Shown in pieces: positions 6,970-15,856 of a stretch of 64,000 bases of DNA. Both the position numbers and the translations under genes were made by a program. The notes under the pieces were generated by a model. The model worked only from the letters and a program-made list of their open reading frames with translations, was not told where the DNA came from and did not search any database. This DNA comes from Micromonospora echinospora (GTDB taxonomy: Bacteria; Actinomycetota; Actinomycetes; Mycobacteriales; Micromonosporaceae), in the NCBI RefSeq assembly GCF_900091495.1, contig NZ_LT607413.1, forward strand, positions 806,001-870,000. Direction: 5' to 3'. How positions within the stretch are numbered: the stretch's first letter is position 1; each line of letters starts with the position of its first letter.

Positions 6970-7854
6970 TCAGAGGATTCGCCACCGGCGCGGTCGCGTC
7001 CCGTCGTCGGTGAGGCCCGCGATGCGGTGGTGCACCTCGCCGGCGGCATCGGTGTCGGGTCGGGACTTACGGGCGTTGGTCGCGATCATCTGCAGCTCGC
7101 GGAGCTGGCACAGCTCGTCGAAGCCGGACCAGGAGGTGGCATCCCAGCCGTAGGCGGCGGTGAAATCAGCGAAAAGCTGCGGGCCGGGAGGGCCGAACCG
7201 GCGGCAGTGAACAGCCACCGTGGCGACGTCCCACTCCCGGGGCCCGAGTACAGCGCCGTCCCAGTCCGCCAGCACGGGGGTGCCATCGAAACGCCGCAGC
7301 GCGTTGCGGATCTGCGGGTCGGACTGAATCAGGCTCGGATGGTGCGGGAACCGCATCGCCTCCCAGCCTGCGGTCAGAACCTGCAGGCGGCCCATGAGCA
7401 GGTCTCGCTCACGGGCGTTGAGGATCTCCGAGCGGGCGATGGACCGCTCGATACCGTGGATCGGTCGCAGGACCGGTAGCGGCATCGGCGGGGCAGGTAG
7501 GGCGTGCAGCTCACGCAGGAGTGCGCCGAGTTCGGCGACGGTGATCGGCTGGTGGAGCGCCGGGTCCAGGCGTTGCCAGACGGTGACAGCATGGCCGCCC
7601 ACCCGCAACGGCTGCGACAGGCCCGGATGCAGTTCGACCGTGGGGAACCGTCGGTCCGCCAGCCAGCCCACCACGGCCACCACCGCGCGCACCCGCTCAA
7701 AACCAAGGTCGCCGGGAGCGATCTTGATGACCACGTCGTCGACGGCGTAGACGGCGTTGGTGTGGTGCCGGAGCAGGACCGCATCAGCCTCCCGGTAGCC
7801 CAGTCGACGACACACCTCGGCGAGCACCGGTCGGGTGCGCGTCTCGACGAACAT
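6970..7854 (-). CDS. Aminoglycoside phosphotransferase (APH)-like kinase with altered active site
   Basis: A 294-aa protein of the APH/choline kinase fold. The N-lobe has the nucleotide-binding Lys in DDVVIKIAPG. The C-lobe has the catalytic loop as LIQSDPQIRNAL, where most relatives have H-G-D-x(4)-N: the His is Gln here, while the Asp and Asn remain. The metal-binding motif is LADWDGAVLGPREWD, which is normal. The substrate cannot be told from sequence, and this family phosphorylates aminoglycosides, macrolides, hydroxyl metabolites and more. It is transcribed convergently with the flavoprotein gene, and a probable gene remnant lies just upstream. Confidence 0.8.
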   Translation of the reverse strand: MFVETRTRPVLAEVCRRLGYREADAVLLRHHTNAVYAVDDVVIKIAPGDLGFERVRAVVAVVGWLADRRFPTVELHPGLSQPLRVGGHAVTVWQRLDPALHQPITVAELGALLRELHALPAPPMPLPVLRPIHGIERSIARSEILNARERDLLMGRLQVLTAGWEAMRFPHHPSLIQSDPQIRNALRRFDGTPVLADWDGAVLGPREWDVATVAVHCRRFGPPGPQLFADFTAAYGWDATSWSGFDELCQLRELQMIATNARKSRPDTDAAGEVHHRIAGLTDDGTRPRRWRIL

Positions 7855-7861
7855 GGGGCTC

Positions 7862-8001
7862 CTAGGGACCGAGCGCGGCGGTGGTGATCCCCAGCCTACG
7901 GGCGCGCTCGCGGCAGGCCCGAACGAAGTCCGTCAACGCCGTCACCTCACCGCGCCGGTTGCCCCCGGGAATCGCGGCCACCACATAGACCCGTTCAGGG
8001 G
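7862..8001 (-). pseudogene. C-terminal remnant, possibly of a LysR-type regulator
   Basis: An open stretch of about 45 codons reads PERVYVVAAIPGG then NRRGEVTALTDFVRACRERA and ends at TAG 7862. This resembles the last strand and helix of a LysR-type effector domain. There is no plausible start, and upstream the frame runs into unrelated sequence and the tRNA-Lys terminator. It is best read as the tail of a deleted gene. The family guess is weak. Confidence 0.3.
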
Positions 8002-8123
8002 ATGAGCACCACCACGATGGACAACCGCCAACGTTTACCGCCGCGCCGCCCGTCCAGCGGCAGCCGGAACGGTCCAACCGCTCCCGAGCACCCACCGAGC
8101 ACCGGACCACCGACACGGAAACG

Positions 8124-8163
8124 AAAAAGGCTCCGACCCACGGTGAAACCCCAGGTCAGAGCC
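8124..8163 (-). terminator. Rho-independent terminator after tRNA-Lys
   Basis: On the minus strand GGCTCTGACC pairs with GGTCGGAGCC (one G-U) across a 15-base loop and is followed by TTTTTC. It begins 9 bases after the encoded CCA of tRNA-Lys. Confidence 0.8.
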
Positions 8164-8171
8164 TTTATTGC

Positions 8172-8247
8172 TGGTGCGCCGCCAGGGACTCGAACCCCGA
8201 ACCCGCGGATTAAGAGTCCGCTGCTCTGCCAGTTGAGCTAGCGGCGC
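8172..8247 (-). tRNA. tRNA-Lys (anticodon CTT)
   Basis: A full cloverleaf on the minus strand: acceptor GCGCCGC pairs with GCGGCGC, the D-arm includes AGCTCAACTGG, and the anticodon stem-loop reads CGGACTCTTAATCCG with CTT. The T-arm is GGGTTCGAGTCCC (as GGGGTTCGAGTCCC). The 3' CCA is encoded (8172-8174). Confidence 0.97.
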
Positions 8248-8435
8248 TCGTTGGCAACGGGGAGAACCTTAGCACGCACCCTGAACCGGGTTCCAATCCG
8301 ATCCCCTCCTCACCTCTTCGGACGAGATTAACCGCCAAAAGCGGACAAAGTACCCAGGATTCCGGTCACCGGGGATCGACGGCGGGCGCCGATGCGGCAC
8401 GATGTCCGCCAGGCACGCAAGAAACTGAGGTGGGG

Positions 8436-9710
8436 ATGGGCAGGTTCGCGCGGGCCGGGGCGATGGTGTGCGCTCTGGCTGTGACAGCGTCGGTGGCACT
8501 GACGGGCTGCGGCCCCGACCCGCAGAAGCCGGCGTTCGTGGGCGGCGGCCCCTCGGGGGCACCCGAGACGGGCGTGGCGGCACCGGTGGGTGACCGGGCG
8601 AGCGGGGCACCGGCCCCGAACGGGGGAACCGTTCCGGTCAGTCCGGCCGACGGGGCGACCAACCGGCCGGTGAGCACGGAGATCGCCGCCGGGACCCCGG
8701 ACGTGAAAATCACCGACGTCACGCTCACCGCGGCCGACGGCAAGCCGGTCGCGGGCGCGGCACGTACCGACGGCTCGTCGTGGGTGCCGGCCGCCCCGCT
8801 GAAGTACGGCACCCGCTACACCGCCACGATCACCGGCACCGGCGCGGCCGGCCAGGTGACCGGCACCAGCACCTTCACCACGATGAAGAAGCCGAAGTCG
8901 GTGATCGGCTCGGGGCTCTACCTCTTCGACGACAAGACCTACGGCGTGGCGATGCCAGTGGTCACCGAGTTCTCCCCGGGCATTCCGAAGAAGGACCGGG
9001 CGGCCGTGCAGAAGCGGATGTTCGTCCAGACCGACCCGCCGCAGCCGGGTGCGTGGCACTGGGTGGCCAACGGCACCCAGGCCTACTACCGTGGCGCCGA
9101 GTACTGGACGCCCGGCACGAAGCTCACCGTTCGGATCGCCCTGGAGGGCATCCCGCTGAGCAACGGGAAGTACGGCAACATCGACCGCCGGGCCAGCGCG
9201 AAGATCGGTCGGGCCTTCGAGATGAAGGTCGAGAACGCCACCAAGCAGATGACGGTGTCCGAGAACGGCCAGGTGGTCAAGACGCTGCCGGTGAGCCTCG
9301 GCAAGAAGTCGACCCCCTCCTCTAGCGGCACGATGGTCGTCATGGAGAAGAAGGAGGCCACGGTCTTCGACACCCGCGACGATCCCGACCCGGCCAACCG
9401 CTACGTCACCGACATCGACTTCGCCCAGCGCCTCACCTGGGGCGGCGAGTACATCCACGCGGCCCCGTGGTCCGTCCAGCACCAGGGACGGCGCAACGTC
9501 TCGCACGGCTGCGTGAACGTCTCCATGGACAACGCGCGCTGGCTGTTCGCCAAGACCCTGGTCGGCGACCCGATCACCATCACCGGCACGGAGCGTAAGC
9601 TCGCAGCCGGTAACGGCTGGACGGCATGGAGCCTGAGCTGGGCGGAGTTCGTCAAGGGCAGCGCGCTGCCCGTACCGGACGGTGGTGAGGGCGCCACGCT
9701 GGCGCTCTGA
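8436..9710 (+). CDS. Lipoprotein L,D-transpeptidase (Ig-like domains + YkuD)
   Basis: A 424-aa exported lipoprotein that forms 3-3 crosslinks in peptidoglycan (or attaches proteins to it), acting outside the membrane. Residues 1-25 are a signal peptide with lipobox ALTGC. Two bacterial Ig-like domains follow (VSPADGATNRPVSTEI and on). The C-terminal YkuD catalytic domain has the signature RNVSHGCVNVS with the nucleophilic Cys. The layout matches mycobacterial LdtB-type enzymes. The start is the ATG at 8436 behind GAGGTGGGG; a GTG two codons upstream would sit on the ribosome site. It is followed by a close paralogue on the same strand. Confidence 0.93.
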   Translation: MGRFARAGAMVCALAVTASVALTGCGPDPQKPAFVGGGPSGAPETGVAAPVGDRASGAPAPNGGTVPVSPADGATNRPVSTEIAAGTPDVKITDVTLTAADGKPVAGAARTDGSSWVPAAPLKYGTRYTATITGTGAAGQVTGTSTFTTMKKPKSVIGSGLYLFDDKTYGVAMPVVTEFSPGIPKKDRAAVQKRMFVQTDPPQPGAWHWVANGTQAYYRGAEYWTPGTKLTVRIALEGIPLSNGKYGNIDRRASAKIGRAFEMKVENATKQMTVSENGQVVKTLPVSLGKKSTPSSSGTMVVMEKKEATVFDTRDDPDPANRYVTDIDFAQRLTWGGEYIHAAPWSVQHQGRRNVSHGCVNVSMDNARWLFAKTLVGDPITITGTERKLAAGNGWTAWSLSWAEFVKGSALPVPDGGEGATLAL

Positions 9711-9813
9711 TCGACCTGGGTCGCGTGTTTTCCTTCACGCTCCGAAACGGGTACGAGGTTCCCTGCGTCTGTAGAGGGACGATGGTTTCCGGGACCACGA
9801 CTGTGAGGACATC

Positions 9814-11091
9814 ATGCGAGCTGACCTGAACCAGCTGTTCCGGAGCGGGGGCGCCCGGCGCGGCCGGCGACGCGGCGGGTTCGCGGCCGCGGTGCTCGCC
9901 GTCGCGCTCACGCTGACCTCGGGTTGCACCGGTGGGGGCGACGACGGGCCGGCGGCCCCACCGGGCGCCAGCGAGAAGGCGCCCGAGGCGACCGTGGCGA
10001 TCACCGCTCCGCAGGCCAACGCGAAGGACGTGCCGGCCTCCACCGGGATCACCTTCACGGCCGAGAAGGCGCAGGAGACGACCGTCGAGCTGAAGGACCC
10101 GGCCGGCGCGGCGGTCGAGGGTACGCTCGCCGCCGACGGGAAGAGCTGGCTGCCGGCGGGGGCGCTGGAGTACGGCGCGACGTACACCGCCACCGTGACG
10201 GCGACCGGCTCGGACGGGAAGGCCGCGACCGCGACGCACTCCTTCACCACGATGGCCAAGCCGGCCAATCAGGTGCGGGTGACCAGTTTCCTCGGTGACG
10301 GTCAGGTGGTCGGGGTCGGTATGCCGTTGATCGTCAAGTTCGGTCGGGCGATCCCGGAGGACTACCGCGACGACGTGCAGAGTCGGATGACCGTCCGCTC
10401 CGACCCGCCGCAGGAGGGCATCTGGCACTGGGTCAGCCCGACCGAGATCCGCTACCGGCCGAAGGAGTTCTGGCAGGCGGGCAGCACGGTGCAGTACCGG
10501 GTGCAGGCCGGCGGCCTGCCGATGGGCGCCGGCTGGTACGGACGGTCCGACCTGACCGTGGACGTCAAGGTCGGTGCGGCGACGGTGATGACCGTCGACA
10601 ACAAGACCAAGCGGATGACGGTCACCCGGGACGGCAAGGTGATCAAGACCATTCCGGTCAGCCTCGGCAAGAAGAGCACCCCGTCGTCCAGCGGCACGAT
10701 GGTGGTCATCGAGAAGCTGAAGGAGACGGTCTTCGACACCTTCGACGAGCTGGGGCCGGAGGAGGGTTACCGCACCGACATCGACTTCGCGCAGCGGCTC
10801 ACCTGGGGCGGGGAGTTCATCCACGCCGCTCCGTGGTCGGAGGGGCAGCAGGGCCGGGTGAACGTCTCGCACGGCTGCGTGAACGTCTCGATGGCCGACG
10901 GCGCGTGGCTGTTCAACCAGACCCGGATCGGTGACCCGGTCACCGTCAAGGGCACCGAGCGCAAGCTCCAGAACGGCAACGGCTGGACGGACTGGAACAT
11001 GAGCTGGGACGAGTACGTCAAGGGCAGTGCCCTGCCGTACGAGCCGGGGGCCACCTCCGCGCCGGAGGCGACGCCGTCGGCGACGCAGTGA
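9814..11091 (+). CDS. Second lipoprotein L,D-transpeptidase, tandem paralogue
   Basis: A 425-aa paralogue of the preceding gene with the same order: N-terminal basic region and signal peptide with lipobox LTSGC near residue 36, two Ig-like domains, and a YkuD domain with RVNVSHGCVNVSMADGAWLF. The shared segment around the linker to the catalytic domain (SLGKKSTPSSSGTMVV) is nearly identical, pointing to tandem duplication. The N-terminal third has diverged. The ATG at 9814 follows GTGAGGACATC. It sits 103 bases after its partner and could share its promoter. A strong hairpin at 11116-11158 ends the unit. Confidence 0.93.
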   Translation: MRADLNQLFRSGGARRGRRRGGFAAAVLAVALTLTSGCTGGGDDGPAAPPGASEKAPEATVAITAPQANAKDVPASTGITFTAEKAQETTVELKDPAGAAVEGTLAADGKSWLPAGALEYGATYTATVTATGSDGKAATATHSFTTMAKPANQVRVTSFLGDGQVVGVGMPLIVKFGRAIPEDYRDDVQSRMTVRSDPPQEGIWHWVSPTEIRYRPKEFWQAGSTVQYRVQAGGLPMGAGWYGRSDLTVDVKVGAATVMTVDNKTKRMTVTRDGKVIKTIPVSLGKKSTPSSSGTMVVIEKLKETVFDTFDELGPEEGYRTDIDFAQRLTWGGEFIHAAPWSEGQQGRVNVSHGCVNVSMADGAWLFNQTRIGDPVTVKGTERKLQNGNGWTDWNMSWDEYVKGSALPYEPGATSAPEATPSATQ

Positions 11092-11115
11092 CCGGACGCT
11101 GACGGTCAGCGTGTG

Positions 11116-11158
11116 ACGGCCGGGGTGGCCCGCAGTGGAGGCGGGACGCCCCGGCCGT
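11116..11158. terminator. Convergent hairpin terminator
   Basis: ACGGCCGGGG (11116-11125) pairs perfectly with CCCCGGCCGT (11149-11158). It lies between the plus-strand transpeptidase gene and a minus-strand membrane protein gene and can serve both. No strong T-run follows. Confidence 0.55.
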
Positions 11159-11164
11159 CCCCGT

Positions 11165-11497
11165 TCACGACCGGTTGAACCACTGTCGCGACTGCGGGAG
11201 CAGCAGGAGCACGAGCAGGACGAGACCGGTGACGAAGGACAGCCACTCTCCACTGAAGACGCTCAGCAGAGCCAGCGCGCCGCCGATGATGGCGAGGATC
11301 CAGGCGATCTTGTTGCCCTTCCAGAGCCCGAAGGCGATGGCGAGGTAGATCACCGCCGCGATGAGGGCGACGACGACGCCGCCTGCGCCGCCGAGGCCGT
11401 CGTACATGCGCAGGACGGCCTGGAGGCCGGCGAGCAGGAACACCACGGCGGCCAGGGTCACGGTTATCGGTGCCTGGCGAGGCGTAACAGTAGTCAT
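11165..11497 (-). CDS. Small polytopic membrane protein
   Basis: A 110-aa protein with four hydrophobic segments: ITVTLAAVVFLLAGLQAVL, GVVVALIAAVIYLAIAFGLW, IAWILAIIGGALALLSVF and FVTGLVLLVLLLLP. It ends in a polar tail (PQSRQWFNRS). The family is widespread in actinomycetes as a hypothetical integral membrane protein of unknown role. The start is the ATG at 11497 (MTTVTPRQAP). No ribosome site is visible, so the message may be leaderless; longer in-frame extensions have poor composition. Confidence 0.75.
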   Translation of the reverse strand: MTTVTPRQAPITVTLAAVVFLLAGLQAVLRMYDGLGGAGGVVVALIAAVIYLAIAFGLWKGNKIAWILAIIGGALALLSVFSGEWLSFVTGLVLLVLLLLPQSRQWFNRS

Positions 11498-11619
11498 GCT
11501 ACGTACGTTACCGCCAGTCGCCACGCATCGCCCTCGGTGATATCCATCAACTTCGACAAGCTTTCCCCGGCGGGGGCAGGACGGGGCCGGAGGGAACCGG
11601 ACGGGGCCGGAAAAGCAGT

Positions 11620-11643
11620 GAGCCCCCTCCATGGAGGGGGCTC
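11620..11643 (-). terminator. Terminator after tRNA-His
   Basis: An 11-bp perfect stem GAGCCCCCTCC/GGAGGGGGCTC with a two-base centre. On the minus strand it is followed by CACTGCTTTTCC. It lies 9 bases beyond the encoded CCA of tRNA-His. Confidence 0.75.
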
Positions 11644-11652
11644 ATCGCCAGG

Positions 11653-11728
11653 TGGGGTGACTGATGGGATTTGAACCCACGACACCCGGGACCACAACCC
11701 GGTGCTCTGCCAACTGAGCTACAGCCAC
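11653..11728 (-). tRNA. tRNA-His (anticodon GTG)
   Basis: A cloverleaf on the minus strand: acceptor GTGGCTG pairs with CAGTCAC, the D-arm has AGCTCAGTTGG, the anticodon loop TTGTGGT carries GTG, and the T-arm is GTGGGTTCAAATCCCAT. The base before position 1 is G and the discriminator is C, the His-specific G-1:C73 pair. The CCA is encoded. Confidence 0.97.
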
Positions 11729-11835
11729 CATGCCGTCGCGCCCGGATCACCGACCCGGGCGGGCGCGCCGACCAATGATAGCCACACCCCTCCCGGTCCC
11801 GTCGAGCGGGTTCCGCCCCGGGCCGGAATTCCGCC

Positions 11836-12426
11836 CTACAGCTCCGCGGCGATCGCCTTGGCGGTCTCCACGTCCGGCCCGGGCAGCGGGACGAACAGGG
11901 TACGGCGGTAGTACTCCAACTCCCGGATGCTCTCCCGGATGTCGGCCAGCGCCCGGTGCTCCAGCCCCTTGGCCGGCTGCCCGAAGTACACACGCGGGTA
12001 CCAGCGCCGGCAGAGCTCCTTGATCGAGGAGACGTCGATCATCCGGTAGTGCAGGTGACCGTCGAGGCGGGGCATGTCCCGGGCGAGGAAGCCCCGGTCG
12101 GTGGCGATGGAGTTGCCGCAGAGCGGGGCGGTACGCGGGTCCTTCACGAAGCTGGTGACGTACTCCAGCACCAGGTCCTCGGCCTCGGCGAGGGTGACCG
12201 CCGAGCGGCGTACCTCCTCGGTGAGGCCGGACTTCTCGTGCATCGTCCGGACGATCTCCGGCATGCCGGCCAGTTTCTCCTCGTCGGCGTGGATGACCAC
12301 GTCCACGCCGTCGCCGAGCACGTTGAGGTCGGGGTCGGTGACGAGCGCGGCGACCTCGATCAGGGCATCCCTGCCGAGGTCCAACCCGGTCATCTCACAG
12401 TCGATCCAGACGAGAAGATCAGCCAC
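11836..12426 (-). CDS. orn: Oligoribonuclease
   Basis: A 196-aa DEDDh 3'-5' exonuclease that degrades two- to five-base RNA fragments and pGpG to mononucleotides in the cytoplasm. Visible motifs are Exo [11 protein letters not shown] (Asp and Glu ligands), Exo II with [13 protein letters not shown], and Exo III with the catalytic His and Asp in [14 protein letters not shown]. Length and sequence are standard for actinobacterial Orn. It reads toward tRNA-His on the same strand. The ATG at 12426 gives MADLLVWID, the usual N-terminus. Confidence 0.97.
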   Translation of the reverse strand: MADLLVWIDCEMTGLDLGRDALIEVAALVTDPDLNVLGDGVDVVIHADEEKLAGMPEIVRTMHEKSGLTEEVRRSAVTLAEAEDLVLEYVTSFVKDPRTAPLCGNSIATDRGFLARDMPRLDGHLHYRMIDVSSIKELCRRWYPRVYFGQPAKGLEHRALADIRESIRELEYYRRTLFVPLPGPDVETAKAIAAEL

Positions 12427-12500
12427 CGGAACAGACTACGCGCAGCGCAGACGGCCCGCGCCTGCGCACCGTGGGGCGGGACGACCGTTAGGGTTTCCCC

Positions 12501-13862
12501 GTGCCAGCCGAACCTGCCGCTCCGTCCGCCCTGGTCGAGGAGGACCCGGGCGGGCGCAGGGTCCGCCGGCTCCTGACCGTTCTGGCCCTCGTCGCCGTAC
12601 TGCCCGCCCTCTACCTGCCGGGACTCGTGCACGACTTCTTCGACCTGAAGATCTACATGCGGGCGATGGAGTGGTGGGCGGCGGGCAACCCGCTCTACGA
12701 CTACAGCCAGCCGGACCGGGTCCAGGGGGCCCTCTACTTCACCTACCCGCCGTTCAGCGCGCTGCTGCTGCGACCGTTCGCGATGCTCCCGCTCGGCGCG
12801 ACCATCACCGTCTTCACCGTGCTCACCGCGATCGGCGTGGTGGTGACGACCCGATGGCTGGTCGACCCGCTGGTCGCCCGGCACGGCCTGCCCCGCCTGT
12901 TCACGCTGACCGTGGCGGTGCTGCTCGCCTTCGCGGTGGAGAGCACCCGGGAGACCATCACCTTCGGCCAGATCAACATGCTGCTGGTGGTGCTGATCCT
13001 GACCGACCTGCTCTTCGCCGTACCCCGGGGAAGCCGCTGGGCCGGGGTGGCGGTGGGGCTGGCGACGGCGCTCAAGCTCTTCCCGGGCATCTTCATCGTC
13101 TACCTGCTGGTGACCCGGCGCTGGCGGGCGGCGGCCGTGGCGAGCGCGACCGCGGCGGCGGCGACGCTGCTGGCGGCGGCGGTCGCACCGCGCGACTCGT
13201 GGCGGTTCTGGACCCACGAGCTGTGGGCCACCGACCGGGTGGGACGCACCGACTACACCGGCAACCAGTCCCTGTTCGGGCTGCTGAGCCGCTTCACCGT
13301 GCCGGAGAAGCCGGACCGGCTGGTCTGGCTGCTACTGGTGGCGGCGGTCACCGTCTACGGCCTGTGGCGGGCGTGGCGGGCGGCGCGGGCCGGTGACGTG
13401 CTCACCGGGCTGACCCTGACCGGCCTGGTCGGCGGGCTGGTGAGTCCGATCACCTGGACCCACCACATCTACTGGTTCATCCCGGCCGTGGTGATCATGC
13501 TCGACGCCGGGTTGCGCCCGGCTCGAGATCGACCGGCGGACGACGACCTCGGTCCTGCCGTCCGGCCGGCCCGGATTCGGTGGTTGGTGGTGGCGGCCGT
13601 GGCCATCTACCTGGTGATCGCCTACGGGGTGGTCTCGTTCCAGGACTGGGGGGCCGGCCCGGCCCGGATCGACGACCCGGTGGACGTGCTGACCCGCAAC
13701 ACCTACGTGCTGCTCTCGCTGCTGCTGCTCGTGGTGCTGCCGGTGCGGCCGGCCGCCGGGGACCGGGTCACCGAGGCGGGTCCGCACGTGCCCCGCGCGC
13801 GACCGCCCCGGTGGATCCGCTGGCGCCCCAAGACGAAACTTGCATCAAATGGACAGAACTGA
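12501..13862 (+). CDS. GT87-family (DUF2029) polyprenol-linked mannosyltransferase-like membrane protein
   Basis: A 453-aa polytopic membrane protein with about ten hydrophobic helices. The first luminal loop carries the family hallmark DLKIYMRAMEWW followed by GNPLYDY and FTYPPFSALLL, where the acidic residue is the likely catalytic base. GT87 enzymes in actinobacteria transfer mannose from polyprenyl-phosphate-mannose to lipomannan-type glycolipids at the outer face of the membrane. Exact acceptor is unknown. The GTG at 12501 starts the frame. No ribosome site is visible, and a leaderless message is possible. It is divergent from orn. Confidence 0.85.
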   Translation: MPAEPAAPSALVEEDPGGRRVRRLLTVLALVAVLPALYLPGLVHDFFDLKIYMRAMEWWAAGNPLYDYSQPDRVQGALYFTYPPFSALLLRPFAMLPLGATITVFTVLTAIGVVVTTRWLVDPLVARHGLPRLFTLTVAVLLAFAVESTRETITFGQINMLLVVLILTDLLFAVPRGSRWAGVAVGLATALKLFPGIFIVYLLVTRRWRAAAVASATAAAATLLAAAVAPRDSWRFWTHELWATDRVGRTDYTGNQSLFGLLSRFTVPEKPDRLVWLLLVAAVTVYGLWRAWRAARAGDVLTGLTLTGLVGGLVSPITWTHHIYWFIPAVVIMLDAGLRPARDRPADDDLGPAVRPARIRWLVVAAVAIYLVIAYGVVSFQDWGAGPARIDDPVDVLTRNTYVLLSLLLLVVLPVRPAAGDRVTEAGPHVPRARPPRWIRWRPKTKLASNGQN

Positions 13863-13942
13863 CGGGTAACGTGTTTTCCGGCTAATCTGGTATCACCTAC
13901 CTCAGACGTTCTCTCAGGTAGCACCGATCCCCCGGTGAAGGT

Positions 13943-13971
13943 GGCCCTCCGTGTCGGCAGCGCGGAGGGCC
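13943..13971. terminator. Convergent hairpin terminator
   Basis: GGCCCTCCG (13943-13951) pairs with CGGAGGGCC (13963-13971), between the plus-strand GT87 gene and the minus-strand membrane protein gene. Confidence 0.6.
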
Positions 13972-13992
13972 GCCCGCCGTCCGGGCCCGGAA

Positions 13993-14961
13993 TCAGTCCG
14001 GGTCCCCACTCCCCCGGGCCGCCCCGCCCGCCCCGTCGGGCGGCAGTGGCGGCCAGAGCAGGCCGGGCGGGACCGGCCGGCGGCCCTCCTCCGCGTGCCG
14101 GTCGGCGGGCAGATCCGCGAGGGTGGCCGGGCGACCGGGGACCGGCCCGATGGCGGGACGGCCGCCCGACCCCACCGCCACCAACGTCCGCTCCGACGGT
14201 GTCGGGGGCGGATCGCCGGGCGACGAGCCGAGCGCGCTGAGCGAGGTCACGCCGAGCCGCTGGGCGAGGATCGGCACCTGGTCGGGTTCGACCACGAAGA
14301 CCACCTCCCGGGGGCGGGGCGGGCGCAGCAGGAGCAGGGCCAGGGCCACCAGGAGCGCTCCGCCGGCGGGCAGCGCCCAGCGGGCCGGGGTGAGCCAGCC
14401 GGGCCGCAGTTCGGCCCGGACGTCGAGGGTCAGGCCCGCCCGGCCGTCCGGGCGCATCAGCACCAGGCTCAGCGGCTGGTCGCCGAACTCGCTCGGGGTC
14501 CACTCCAGCACGCCGATGCCCTCGCGCGTCCAGAAGGGCCGGCCGACCGGTCCGGGCGCCGGGTCGACGGGTTCGGCGTCGCCCGCCGGCTCCACCCGTG
14601 CCGGCAGCGCGCCCCGGGCCACCACGACGCGGATCAGGCTGGCCCGGGGCGCGTCGCCCAGCCAGCGCTGGACCTCGGCCGTCGGGGCCAGCCCGAGGAA
14701 CGCGGGCCCCTCGGTGGTGTCGGCGGTCAGCCGGAGCCGGTTCGCCCCGACGTGGACGAACGGCGCGTCCCGGCGCAGCAGGTCGGGCAGGTCGGTGACG
14801 ACCACCGCGTGGCCGGTGGTCGTGACCGGCTCGAACCGGGCGCGGAACCCGCCATCCGGGTCGGCCCGGTGGGCGACGAACCAGAGCGCACCGCCGGCGA
14901 CGAGCGCCGGGATCCCGATGACCAGCAACAGCATTCCGGCAAGCGCCCGCGCGAACCGCAT
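13993..14961 (-). CDS. Conserved membrane-anchored protein, unknown function
   Basis: A 322-aa protein with an N-terminal hydrophobic segment (LAGMLLLVIGIPALVAGGALWFV), an extracytoplasmic beta-rich domain (about residues 35-205), a second membrane helix (WALPAGGALLVALALLLL) and a Pro/Gly-rich cytoplasmic tail. The outer domain has no enzyme motif I can recognise. The topology suggests a two-helix anchor holding a domain outside the cell. It stands alone between the GT87 gene and the copper island. The ATG at 14961 gives the basic start MRFARAL. Confidence 0.75.
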   Translation of the reverse strand: MRFARALAGMLLLVIGIPALVAGGALWFVAHRADPDGGFRARFEPVTTTGHAVVVTDLPDLLRRDAPFVHVGANRLRLTADTTEGPAFLGLAPTAEVQRWLGDAPRASLIRVVVARGALPARVEPAGDAEPVDPAPGPVGRPFWTREGIGVLEWTPSEFGDQPLSLVLMRPDGRAGLTLDVRAELRPGWLTPARWALPAGGALLVALALLLLRPPRPREVVFVVEPDQVPILAQRLGVTSLSALGSSPGDPPPTPSERTLVAVGSGGRPAIGPVPGRPATLADLPADRHAEEGRRPVPPGLLWPPLPPDGAGGAARGSGDPD

Positions 14962-15060
14962 TCGTGTCGTCCTCCTCCTGAGCCAGGTACCTGGACGACC
15001 TTACCCAGACAAGTGACGCAATCCCCGGATATTGCAATCAAGCGGACAATCGCCGCAACA

Positions 15061-15094
15061 CACCGGCCCCGCCGGAAATCCGACGGGGCCGGTG
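15061..15094 (-). terminator. Hairpin terminator after the copper operon
   Basis: CACCGGCCCCG (15061-15071) and CGGGGCCGGTG (15084-15094) form an 11-bp perfect stem just after the stop of the ycnI-like gene on the minus strand. Confidence 0.65.
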
Positions 15095-15109
15095 CGGACG
15101 TGGTGGGGC

Positions 15110-15841
15110 TCAGGCGTCCCGCGCCGGCCCCCGTCGGGTACGCGCGAACGCGGCACCGCCCAGCCCCAGGCCGGCGAGGCCGGCGACCAGCCCGGCGACC
15201 CCGAGCCCGGTGGCCAGCCCGGTGTCGTCCGACGACACCTCGTCGGTGTCGTCGTCATCGGCGTCCGGAGCGGCGGGCGCGGCCGACGGGGTAGCCGCGG
15301 CGAGGGCCAGCACCGGCGCCGGGCTCTCCGGCTCCTCGCCGCCCGGGGTGGGCTCCTCGATCCAGCGCTGCACGTTGCCGTCCGAGTAGGTCTGGAGGGC
15401 CTTGAAGACCATCTGCCCGGTCTGCGGCAGCGGCCCCATCGACACCGGGAACTCCTGGAACTCGCCCGGCTTGACCCCGCCGCCCGCAGCGGCCGTCCAG
15501 GTGAGCTTCGACACCACCTCGGAGAGCTGGCTGCCGTGCACCTCCACCGGTGGGTCGACCTTGCGCCGCTCGACTGTCACCGTCCAGCCGGGCACAGGCA
15601 TGGTGGACACCGAGCCGACCGGGGCGTTCTCCGGCAGCACCACCTCCACCTTGACCGTCGAGGCGGTGTCGCTCTCGTTCGGCACCCGGAACGCGAACCG
15701 GCCGTAGCTGCCCTGGGCGGCCTCCTGCGGGTTGACCGTGACGTGCGCCGAGGCCGACCCGGCGAAGCCGAGGACGGCGGTGCCGACGGTGCCGAGAGCG
15801 AGGGCGGCGGCGGCTGCCGCGATGCGCCGGTGACGGATCAT
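15110..15841 (-). CDS. ycnI: YcnI-family (DUF1775) copper-binding exported protein
   Basis: A 243-aa secreted, membrane-anchored protein. A signal peptide ends at ASAHVTVNP: the mature N-terminus begins with His, the ligand that with a conserved Trp/Glu forms the copper brace of YcnI. A DUF1775 domain (residues 32-165) is followed by an acidic linker (DADDDDTDEVSSDD) and a C-terminal membrane helix with an RTRRG stop signal. It follows the copC-copD fusion gene by 15 bases on the same strand, which supports a role in copper delivery or uptake at the cell surface. It is last in the operon. Confidence 0.92.
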   Translation of the reverse strand: MIRHRRIAAAAAALALGTVGTAVLGFAGSASAHVTVNPQEAAQGSYGRFAFRVPNESDTASTVKVEVVLPENAPVGSVSTMPVPGWTVTVERRKVDPPVEVHGSQLSEVVSKLTWTAAAGGGVKPGEFQEFPVSMGPLPQTGQMVFKALQTYSDGNVQRWIEEPTPGGEEPESPAPVLALAAATPSAAPAAPDADDDDTDEVSSDDTGLATGLGVAGLVAGLAGLGLGGAAFARTRRGPARDA

Positions 15842-15856
15842 GGGATGGAACCTTCC

